Of a stretch of DNA of 8,290 nucleotides, positions 1 to 5,773 are shown piece after piece. Where the stretch lies: positions 13,369 through 21,658 of the forward strand of contig PALY01000037.1 of the NCBI GenBank assembly GCA_002707085.1. Direction: 5' to 3'. Position 1 is the first letter of the stretch, and every line of letters begins with the position of its first letter. The position numbers were made by a program, and so were the translations under genes. Under the pieces are notes generated by a model that had not been told where the DNA came from, made no database searches, and saw nothing but the letters and a program-made list of their open reading frames with translations. Source of the stretch: Deltaproteobacteria bacterium. Its GTDB lineage: Bacteria; Myxococcota_A; UBA796.

Positions 1-681
1 AATCCAGGAAATTCTGGCGGCCCTGTGGTTGATGAAGACGGCCTTATTGTTGGAATTGCTTCCAGAAAATTGAGTGGTGATAATGTTGCCTTTCTGTCTT
101 CTTCTTCCAACCTGTTGGTTTTGAAAAGGAGCATGGTCAAGCCTGCATTGCTTGGGGGACAATTTACTCTGGGCTTGTCTAGTGTTGCACCAGCAGACCC
201 GAATGGTGCAGCGAGTTTGTCGCTTGGGGTGGGTGCAATTGTTCGGGACCGTTTGATGGTGCAAGGAAATCTTGGTTTGGGTGCAGATGGTCGGACTTTG
301 GCTCTGGAACAGGGCCATTCGTGGTACCCGAGCTTTGAACTCACCACTGCGGTCCGACAACGATTTGGTCGCGGTACTTGGAGTACGGCGATGGACGTAG
401 GTGGTGGGCTTATGGGAACCAATGGTTGGTTCAGTAGTTATGACGAAACCGATCACACTTGGACGATTGTGCCGGGCATCGGGGAGGTCACACCACAAGT
501 ATTTGGGCGGTTGAGCCTTGGTGGTGTGGGCATTCGGATGATTTATTTGCCTGTTGGACGCGGAGGAATCTCCTCCGACCCGGCTGCTGCGGCAATTCGC
601 AAAGCAGAAAACCGTGAGGGGGAGCCTCACTATTTATTGTCTCTCGATATCGATGTGCCGGGTGTTTTCGCGACTTTCTAA
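1..681 (+). CDS. Trypsin-like (S1) serine protease, C-terminal part, with beta-barrel-like tail (5' truncated)
   Basis: The reading frame is open at the window edge. Its first visible residues, NPGNSGGPVV, are the classic GNSGGP motif around the nucleophilic serine of trypsin/HtrA-type proteases (Ser codon at 13-15); His and Asp of the triad would lie upstream. The protease fold appears to end about 40 residues in. The remaining roughly 180 residues are Gly-rich with alternating hydrophobic stretches, such as SLSLGVGAIV, LMVQGNLGLG and GVGIRMIYLPVG, and the protein ends in VFATF. A terminal Phe after an amphipathic strand is typical of outer-membrane barrels recognised by the BAM complex. By eye I see about eight candidate strands. 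The apparent GTG start at 25 is internal to the protein and should not be used. The gene converges with the GpsA-like gene, and the stop codons overlap. The active-site call is firm; the barrel is inference. A secreted protease with a non-barrel beta-rich C-terminal domain is the main alternative. Confidence 0.7.
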   Translation, partial: NPGNSGGPVVDEDGLIVGIASRKLSGDNVAFLSSSSNLLVLKRSMVKPALLGGQFTLGLSSVAPADPNGAASLSLGVGAIVRDRLMVQGNLGLGADGRTLALEQGHSWYPSFELTTAVRQRFGRGTWSTAMDVGGGLMGTNGWFSSYDETDHTWTIVPGIGEVTPQVFGRLSLGGVGIRMIYLPVGRGGISSDPAAAAIRKAENREGEPHYLLSLDIDVPGVFATF

Positions 682-1577
682 AAAGGTTCGGGTCTTGCTT
701 CGCGTCTCATTAGATCATTAAACGCCAGTTTTGGTCGCAGTTTTCCGGTCATGATGGCGAGTGCTGCTTGGGTCAATGGAAGATCCACATCATGTCGTTC
801 TGCCAAGCTTAAAACAGACCGTGCTTCTTCGATGACCCGAGAAGCGGCAGAGCCTCCGCGTGCGATCTTCACCCCTGTACTGAAGCTGGGGTGGTCGGCA
901 TGAGATGCACAACTGACGAGGTCGCCGACGCCAGCAAGACCGGAGAAGGTCTGGGGGTTTGCACCCAGGGCTGTGCCCAACCGTGTTGCTTCAGCGATGC
1001 CTCGGGTAACAATGACCCCTTTTGCGCCCACCCCAAGATCGACACCGTGTGCGATACCAACGGCCACGGCAAGCACAGAGACCATGGCACCTGCGAGTTC
1101 CACCCCTTGCAAGTCGTGCGTTGTATAGACCCTGCAATGTTCGGAATGAAGCGCAGTTTGTGTTGCTGAGCAGACACCATCAAATGGGCTGGCAATCACC
1201 AAAGCTGTGGGTCGTCCTCGAACGACTTCACTGGCCATGGCTGGACCCGCCAAGCTTCCTACCCGGCGGCACGCTGTGTTTTCTAAAACCAAGTCTGAGA
1301 GCCAGTGGCCTGTTTGCGGCTGCAGTCCGCGTGTGGCCAGTACGACTTGTGTGCCCGCACCGGGCTGTGCCTGTTGTATGGCGTCTGCCACACCCTCGGC
1401 TGGAACGGCGATGATGAGCAGTTCGGACTCTTCTGTCAGTGTTCGTAAATTTGGGGTTCCCGGGAACCCAGATGGTCGGGTTCCTCTGAACCCGATTCGG
1501 GGTGCATGCCCTGCTTTGGCTGTCAAAGTCGCCAACGCTTTTCCCCATGCGCCGCTTCCTATGATTCCGATATTCAT
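678..1577 (-). CDS. GpsA-like NAD(P)-dependent dehydrogenase with degenerate catalytic site
   Basis: This 299-residue protein aligns along its length with NAD(P)-dependent glycerol-3-phosphate dehydrogenase, which reduces dihydroxyacetone phosphate to sn-glycerol-3-phosphate for phospholipid synthesis. Visible family marks are the nucleotide-binding GSGAWG (residues 7-12), VPA (58-60), GPAMASEV (111-118), TRGIAEATRLG (191-201) and GLAGVGDL (213-220). Several catalytic positions are changed: ATKGL is ATRGL (R83), the Lys-Asn of GAxKNV is V166-S167, and the phosphate-binding Arg-Asn after GDL is P230-S231 in an ungapped match to E. coli GpsA. The Asp of GDL (D219) remains. The protein is about 35-40 residues shorter than usual, mainly in a shortened segment around residues 30-45. 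The ATG start has a strong GGAGAAGG Shine-Dalgarno and overlaps the acyltransferase stop by four bases. Family membership is secure; glycerol-3-phosphate dehydrogenase activity is doubtful, so no gpsA symbol is given. Confidence 0.85.
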   Translation of the reverse strand: MNIGIIGSGAWGKALATLTAKAGHAPRIGFRGTRPSGFPGTPNLRTLTEESELLIIAVPAEGVADAIQQAQPGAGTQVVLATRGLQPQTGHWLSDLVLENTACRRVGSLAGPAMASEVVRGRPTALVIASPFDGVCSATQTALHSEHCRVYTTHDLQGVELAGAMVSVLAVAVGIAHGVDLGVGAKGVIVTRGIAEATRLGTALGANPQTFSGLAGVGDLVSCASHADHPSFSTGVKIARGGSAASRVIEEARSVLSLAERHDVDLPLTQAALAIMTGKLRPKLAFNDLMRREARPEPF

Positions 1578-3154
1578 GCCTTCTCCGTGAGTGCCAGTCG
1601 ATATCCAGCAAGCCGGTTGCTGTAGTACAACGCTAGCTTGGGGTCGACCAGAATACGCCAGTCTTCAAATTCCAGGGTGGCGTTTCGGTGAAATCGGCTG
1701 AAGGAAGCAACAGCTTTTTGTAGAAGGTCATCTGCTGTCGTTGGAAGATGTGTATGAACACGGCCTTGCTCTTCCATCTTTCGGACTTGTTGGAGTAGGT
1801 CGTTCAGGATGGTCAGTGTTTCTCCTCGGTCTACCCAGCGTTCGTGGGAGGATAAAAGCACCAACTGGTAGGTGTCTAAGCGCGGGTAACGTCGTTTTAG
1901 GGCAGTCCACCCTGCCATGGCGGCTAGGTGAGTCGGCAACACTACGTTGTCTTGTTGGTAGGCCTTACAGAGGGATTGAGCGAGCTGGTTGGTGTACATC
2001 CTGTCTCGTTGGAGATCCCGCACAAGCTCTCCGCTGCGGTTTGAAACATATTCTCTTCGGTCAAAGCTTCGTCCATGGTTGTCCATAGAGCGTCCCGAGT
2101 CGTCCACCTTGTTTCCGATAAGGTCGATGGGGTCACCGAATCGAATGATGACACTGGAGTCGGTATTCAAAACTCTTCGACCGTATTGCATCACGGTGGA
2201 AGGCTCAGAGAATTCGTCGTCTGTGATGATGTACCGAGCTTTCCCTTCACTGGCGAGAGAGTCTTCGATCAAGGTTTCCGCCTCCAAGACCAAGGAGAAG
2301 GTGATGGTGCAGGGAACGACAATGATTTCTGGTTTATCTCTGTTTTCCGCAAGCCCTTCTTGCCAAGCTGTGATCGCAGTGCCCAGCAGACCTCGTTTCA
2401 AGCTGCTTTCAATCAGGCCGGATCTGGAGCGTGTACCGCCGGGGAAGAAAAGAGAGTGGGCGCCCAAGCCGATGAGTTCGGTGGAATAGGCCTTCAAGAC
2501 ATCTTTGTATAGGCGGTGCTTCTTTCGGCGATCCACTGTGTATGCGCCGAGGCGCGACATAAAGAAGCTCATTGCTGGGTTTGTGAACAGATTGAGTCCA
2601 GCACCGTAAATACACGGCGGCAAGCCCGCTGCATGCAGCGCATACCCCAGCAATGGACTGTCCAGGTTGGATAGATGAGTCGGTGCGTACACGAGGGTGT
2701 GGTTTTCTGACAAGCTTCGGATTTGATCGACGGGGCCTTGTACGACAATCCGGCTGGCTGCATCGAATCCCGCACCCAGCAGTTTTGATGGCCCAGATGA
2801 TGAGAGCAGGCGATTGAGTGCGGGTGGTAGCAGTTTGGTCGCAGCACCAAATGTGCGTTCACTGAACCGATTGTGAATCTCGTGGCTGTAGCTGCGCACC
2901 AAATGTTCTGCTGCGCTTGTCATTTCCTTTTTGCCACTGAGTAAGCTTCGCGCAAGTGACTCGATTGCTTCCTTTTCAGGATCATCGAAAGGGTCCTTTT
3001 CTTGTTGGAGTCGGTGCCGCTCTTTGTACACTGTGTCTGCCAAATACAGATTCAGTTGATCATCTTTCATCTCATCAAGCGACTGTCCGATTCGATGTAC
3101 AAGGGCTGTGTCTATTCTTTTTTGGCTGGGACTAATCAGGGTGTGTGTCGGCAC
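1574..3154 (-). CDS. Glycerol-3-phosphate / lysophosphatidate acyltransferase family protein (PlsB/PlsC superfamily)
   Basis: Probable membrane-associated acyltransferase of 526 residues that moves a fatty acyl group onto a glycerophosphate-type acceptor. The superfamily motifs occur in order: HLSNLD (160-165) is the catalytic HX4D; GAYTVDRR (203-210) resembles motif II; FFPGGTRSRSG (236-246) is motif III, with Gly239 where FPEGTRS has Glu; VVPCTIT (279-285) resembles motif IV. The core is flanked by about 150 mostly helical N-terminal residues and a long C-terminal region (about 340-526) containing the charged stretch 346-385. This architecture resembles the larger GPAT/DHAPAT-like proteins rather than the roughly 250-residue PlsC. 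No clear transmembrane helix is seen. The GTG start is chosen because AGGTG lies a few bases upstream and no better start is nearby. It is the first gene of the operon; its TGA overlaps the ATG of the GpsA-like gene. The acyl acceptor cannot be decided from sequence. Confidence 0.8.
   Translation of the reverse strand: MPTHTLISPSQKRIDTALVHRIGQSLDEMKDDQLNLYLADTVYKERHRLQQEKDPFDDPEKEAIESLARSLLSGKKEMTSAAEHLVRSYSHEIHNRFSERTFGAATKLLPPALNRLLSSSGPSKLLGAGFDAASRIVVQGPVDQIRSLSENHTLVYAPTHLSNLDSPLLGYALHAAGLPPCIYGAGLNLFTNPAMSFFMSRLGAYTVDRRKKHRLYKDVLKAYSTELIGLGAHSLFFPGGTRSRSGLIESSLKRGLLGTAITAWQEGLAENRDKPEIIVVPCTITFSLVLEAETLIEDSLASEGKARYIITDDEFSEPSTVMQYGRRVLNTDSSVIIRFGDPIDLIGNKVDDSGRSMDNHGRSFDRREYVSNRSGELVRDLQRDRMYTNQLAQSLCKAYQQDNVVLPTHLAAMAGWTALKRRYPRLDTYQLVLLSSHERWVDRGETLTILNDLLQQVRKMEEQGRVHTHLPTTADDLLQKAVASFSRFHRNATLEFEDWRILVDPKLALYYSNRLAGYRLALTEKA
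1579..1586 (-). promoter_or_regulatory. Strong ribosome binding site of the GpsA-like gene
   Basis: Read on the minus strand, GGAGAAGG sits just before the ATG at 1577, inside the 3' end of the acyltransferase gene. Together with the ATGA stop-start overlap it supports the chosen start and suggests coupled, efficient translation of the second gene of the operon. Confidence 0.6.
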
Positions 3155-3158
3155 TGTG

Positions 3159-3169
3159 ACACCTGGTGT
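3159..3169. repeat. 11-bp palindrome ACACCTGGTGT at the acyltransferase ribosome binding site
   Basis: Two 5-base arms, ACACC and GGTGT, flank a single central T. The site starts five bases upstream of the GTG start of the acyltransferase and contains its AGGTG Shine-Dalgarno on the minus strand. A one-base loop makes an RNA hairpin unlikely, so if functional it would be a dimeric protein-binding site. It may equally be chance. Confidence 0.25.
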
Positions 3170-3318
3170 GCGGATGATGAGGACCTCTTGTCACTCTTGG
3201 ATTCGGACTTAATTCTTGCGGGTAGGTTAGATTTTACGGCATCTGTATCGAAGAGTCGCTTTAGAAGATTGTTGCCTTGGCCGTATAGAGTGCGCTTGTC
3301 TCTATGGGCTTTCGGTGA

Positions 3319-3325
3319 AAGGAAA
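3319..3325 (+). promoter_or_regulatory. Ribosome binding site deciding the lipoprotein start
   Basis: AAGGAAA lies about 10 bases before the ATG at 3336. It falls inside the longer reading frame that could start at GTG 3315, so it favours the ATG, which also places a proper signal peptide at the N-terminus. Confidence 0.5.
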
Positions 3326-3335
3326 TAAGACCATC

Positions 3336-3788
3336 ATGCACAAACTATTGTTGATCTTGAGCCTCTCTTTCTCAGGGTGCGGAACCTATGGACTTCAGGT
3401 GTTCGATACAGGAGGGGTTTCATCGACGTTGGGCATCGACCCTATGGGTGAGATCCAGTTTGGGGAACACAGCCCAGCTTTGGAAAAGCCTGTTCGGAAA
3501 GAAGTGGTTCTTTGGGTGGATGGTAACGACCCTTTGGCGATTGTTGATGTGTATTTGGAAGACTCTTCATCGGGCGTTTTTGATCTCTCTGATGATCTAC
3601 CATTACCCATCCGCTTACATCCGGATGGCGCATTCCCATTGCAGTTGAAGTTCTTGCCTTCCGCTGCTGGTTCTTATCGAGGTGAACTGGTGGTGTTGAT
3701 TGATGATGGGACAGATGATGGCGCGTACATTCACCGAAGCATTCAAGGTTCGGCCTGTGACGACCCAAGCCAGTCTGGAGACTGTTGA
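3336..3788 (+). CDS. Lipoprotein with an ASH (choice-of-anchor D type) domain
   Basis: Predicted 150-residue lipoprotein. The N-terminus MHKLLLILSLSFSGC has a basic residue, a hydrophobic core and a lipobox-like FSGC with Cys15 as the lipidation site. The mature part follows the ASPM-SPD-2-Hydin pattern: IQFGEH (40-45), a hydrophobic strand with DGNDPLAIVDV (62-72), FDLSDDLP (82-89), then LKFLPSAAGSYRGELVVLI (104-122) and a closing strand ending RSIQGSAC. These Ig-like beta domains are usually adhesive or structural rather than catalytic. The C-terminus carries two cysteines (141 and 150) that could form a disulfide. A GTG at 3315 in the same frame would add seven residues (MKGNKTI) but spoils the spacing from AAGGAAA. 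Its TGA overlaps the next gene's start. The lipoprotein call is good; the specific role is unknown. Confidence 0.7.
   Translation: MHKLLLILSLSFSGCGTYGLQVFDTGGVSSTLGIDPMGEIQFGEHSPALEKPVRKEVVLWVDGNDPLAIVDVYLEDSSSGVFDLSDDLPLPIRLHPDGAFPLQLKFLPSAAGSYRGELVVLIDDGTDDGAYIHRSIQGSACDDPSQSGDC
3777..3780 (+). promoter_or_regulatory. Ribosome binding site for the TTG-started DUF1444-like gene
   Basis: GGAG lies four bases upstream of the TTG at 3785, within the last codons of the lipoprotein gene. The spacing is short but usable. With the TTGA stop-start overlap it supports a coupled start at a rare initiation codon. Confidence 0.35.
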
Positions 3789-4618
3789 GTTCTGTTCTGT
3801 TGAATGAGTGGCACGCCCACATACAGGCGTGTTGCGCAACCTCTGAAGAGAAGTACTGTCGTGAAGTGTCTGCCATCGAATGGATGGCCGCGCACTTTGG
3901 TTTGGTGGCCAGACAGACTGACCCTGAACACGTGACGATAGGCAATGCAGTGCTGGCCTTGCGGTCCCTACAGGTAGTGCTGAAAAACCTGCCACTGGAG
4001 GCTCAGTTTGAGGTGGTTTCTACCCGTGTGAAGCGTGCCATTTCAATACAGTCGTCTGATGAAAGTGGGTCTGCGCTGGACAATGTGTTTCCACGATTGC
4101 GGCCTCCTCCAGATTCGGAAGACCTTTCATGGTTTGAATCGATTGCAGGTGGTCGGCTGCTTGAATGTTTGGTTTCTGAAGAGTCGGATGTTGTCCGATA
4201 CTTAGATCCCTTGCGTATCATTGGCTTTGGTTTGGGAGTTCAAGGTCTAAGAAGCCACAGTCGCACAAATCTTCGCGCCCGAAAGGCGGTATTTTTGTCG
4301 GCATCCGACGAACCGCGAATCAAGGTGTGTCGAATGGGCGATGGTCATGATGCCGCCCGACTTCTGGTTGTGTGTGATCTGATTCCCAGTATGGACCGTG
4401 TCCTATGTTGTGCCCCTGACAGAGACACTCTTTTGTGTGCTGACCCTGCTGACGCTGACATTCAGACTTTGGCGTACAAGATGCGTGAGATGGCCGTCCG
4501 GTTGGCTTCACAGGCCGCCTATCCGTTGAGCGCAGAGTGTTTTCTTGTGGAAGGAGAAGCCGTACGGCATGTCCCTTTCCATACAGATGAAACGGGGGCT
4601 TTTTTCTCTGGCTTTTGA
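3785..4618 (+). CDS. DUF1444-like protein (YtpQ-related C-terminal region)
   Basis: Cytoplasmic-looking protein of 277 residues without a signal peptide or membrane segment. Its C-terminal third matches, from memory, the pattern of DUF1444 proteins such as Bacillus subtilis YtpQ: GDGHDAARLL (185-194) against a DGYDASRIL-type motif, CAPDRDTLLCAD (209-220) against a strand with a conserved Asp before a hydrophobic pair, then a helix and YPLSAECFLVEGEAVRHVP (246-264) near the end. The N-terminal half is not recognised; it has a Pro-rich turn (RLRPPPD, 104-110). The biochemical role of DUF1444 is not known to me. The TTG start is chosen for the four-base overlap with the lipoprotein stop and the nearby GGAG; another TTG at 3800 is possible. 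It is probably co-transcribed with the lipoprotein. It converges with the methyltransferase gene across a 15-base gap. Confidence 0.6.
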   Translation: MSSVLLNEWHAHIQACCATSEEKYCREVSAIEWMAAHFGLVARQTDPEHVTIGNAVLALRSLQVVLKNLPLEAQFEVVSTRVKRAISIQSSDESGSALDNVFPRLRPPPDSEDLSWFESIAGGRLLECLVSEESDVVRYLDPLRIIGFGLGVQGLRSHSRTNLRARKAVFLSASDEPRIKVCRMGDGHDAARLLVVCDLIPSMDRVLCCAPDRDTLLCADPADADIQTLAYKMREMAVRLASQAAYPLSAECFLVEGEAVRHVPFHTDETGAFFSGF

Positions 4619-4626
4619 GTCGACTC
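4617..4626. repeat. Perfect 10-bp palindrome GAGTCGACTC at a convergent gene junction
   Basis: The palindrome begins in the stop codon of the DUF1444-like gene and fills most of the 15-base gap before the methyltransferase stop. It is followed by a 4-bp GGGG/CCCC potential stem around TTATG (4630-4642). Neither has a T-tract, so a standard intrinsic terminator is not supported. It might slow transcription from both sides, or be chance. Confidence 0.3.
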
Positions 4627-4633
4627 TTGGGGG

Positions 4634-5761
4634 TTATGCCCCGTTGCGCTCTGCCATGACCATGTGTTCGATACGAATCGCACCACGGGCATGATCGGGT
4701 CGATCTGCGCTTGCCCGAGCGACAATATTCAATCCCGCAGCGCGCATGGACTCGACAGTTGGGCTCAGTGCGTCGACCATTCTGTCTCCGACCAGTCCGT
4801 CACCCACCACGATGACCATACGACCTCCGGGGGCCAAAGCATCGGCCTGGGTTCCAATCCAGCGATGGGTGTCTTTTCTCCATTGCTGAAGGGCGTCTTT
4901 GCGACCGAGGGCGCGGAATGAACGCCGCGAACCCACTTCTGCAGGAAGGCCTGAACCCATATCGATACTCATCCATGCGGTTCTAAGTTGTTGCATGGGC
5001 AGGTAGTCGTACACGCCTGGGTACGGGGGAGATGTGAGAACGAGTCCCCGGTCTTTCTGGGGTGGGTCGAACCGGGCATCTCCTGCTTGAATCAAGGGTT
5101 GCGGCCCTTCCGCCATCGCATCGAGCGCTCTTCCCAATTCACGTGCTTTCTTGTGGAACAGTATCGCTGTTGTACCAGGCGCACGGTGGTGCGTTTCTCT
5201 GCGGTTGATGGTGTCGCTTTTCCGAAAGCTCGCTTTGACAATGATGCTTGAAAAAAGTGCTTTTAGGAGGGGCTGGACGGCTTCGTCGTATTCAGGAATT
5301 TCGTCGCGAATTCTTCCCAATTCTTGTGCCACGTGTGGTTGATACCATCGATCGAGTCCTTCGGGGACTTCCACATCGATTCGCAGTTGTGCTTTGGCGG
5401 CAATCTTTCGGGCTGCACTGCGCATCGGCGTGGTGAGCGATTTATCTGCAGTTCTGGCGTGACTGACAAGGAGGGCGATGGGACTCAGGTCTGTTCCAGA
5501 GGACTCCCTTCCTGCCAATCGACTTTCGACAAGGACGGTCCCTCCGCCACAGAACGGATCATGAACAGGGCCTGGACATGCATCGATGACCAGTGCGGCA
5601 GCATCGGGATGCATTCGGGCTGGGTACGCGTGGAACATGTGCGTGGCACGGTCGATGGAGCCTTCCATGACCAATGCTTCCGCCAAGAGTGTACTGAGCG
5701 CTTCGTCTCCAGCCTTTCGAATGGAGGATGCGCTTGGTGGTCCGGCTTTACGTCGTTTCAT
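4634..5761 (-). CDS. SPPY-type DNA methyltransferase (probable orphan)
   Basis: S-adenosylmethionine-dependent methyltransferase of 375 residues. Motif I is DPFCGGGT (68-75), followed by Asp91 in GTDLSP as the likely ribose-binding acid. The catalytic motif IV is TSPPY (243-247), continuing PGVYDYLPMQQLR. LAPGGRMVIVVGDG (309-322) is the usual strand after a PGG turn. FHAYPARMHP (43-52) resembles the HxYPAKFxP element that precedes motif I in a family of such enzymes. SPPY favours N4-cytosine methylation of DNA, though N6-adenine or an RNA substrate (Trm11-like proteins also carry DPFCGTGT but usually DPPY) cannot be excluded. The segment between motifs (about 105-235) is long enough to hold target recognition. 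No restriction endonuclease gene is adjacent. The gene begins 12 bases after the GNAT stop with only a weak purine-rich leader, so it probably depends on upstream translation. Confidence 0.75.
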   Translation of the reverse strand: MKRRKAGPPSASSIRKAGDEALSTLLAEALVMEGSIDRATHMFHAYPARMHPDAAALVIDACPGPVHDPFCGGGTVLVESRLAGRESSGTDLSPIALLVSHARTADKSLTTPMRSAARKIAAKAQLRIDVEVPEGLDRWYQPHVAQELGRIRDEIPEYDEAVQPLLKALFSSIIVKASFRKSDTINRRETHHRAPGTTAILFHKKARELGRALDAMAEGPQPLIQAGDARFDPPQKDRGLVLTSPPYPGVYDYLPMQQLRTAWMSIDMGSGLPAEVGSRRSFRALGRKDALQQWRKDTHRWIGTQADALAPGGRMVIVVGDGLVGDRMVDALSPTVESMRAAGLNIVARASADRPDHARGAIRIEHMVMAERNGA

Positions 5762-5773
5762 ATCGAGGTTTCT

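Larger units (their letters stand above)
3155..3335. promoter_or_regulatory. Divergent intergenic region between the acyltransferase and lipoprotein operons
   Basis: These 181 bases hold no credible gene and must carry the promoters of both flanking operons. On the plus strand, TTTAGA (3260-3265) and TATAGA (3284-3289), separated by 18 bases, are a weak sigma-70-like pair for the lipoprotein gene. On the minus strand, TAAAAT can be read about 80 bases upstream of the acyltransferase start, but without a good -35 box. No riboswitch-like structure or terminator was recognised. The assignment of the region is safe; the individual boxes are guesses. Confidence 0.4.

Noticed and set aside
891..1590. 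Several open frames on the plus strand opposite the GpsA-like gene
   Set aside because: They overlap a well-conserved minus-strand gene, have odd Cys/Pro-rich compositions and no family signal; they are shadows of it.
1741..2512. Plus-strand open frames opposite the acyltransferase
   Set aside because: The minus-strand frame contains all acyltransferase motifs; the opposite frames lack ribosome sites and recognisable domains.
3155..3335. Small RNA or riboswitch in the divergent intergenic region
   Set aside because: No extended stem-loop or T-rich terminator could be found by eye in the 181 bases.
4594..4606. G-run followed by a T-run (GGGGGCTTTTTT) near the end of the DUF1444-like gene, resembling a terminator
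   Set aside because: There is no matching C-rich arm before the T-run to form a stem, and it lies inside the coding sequence.
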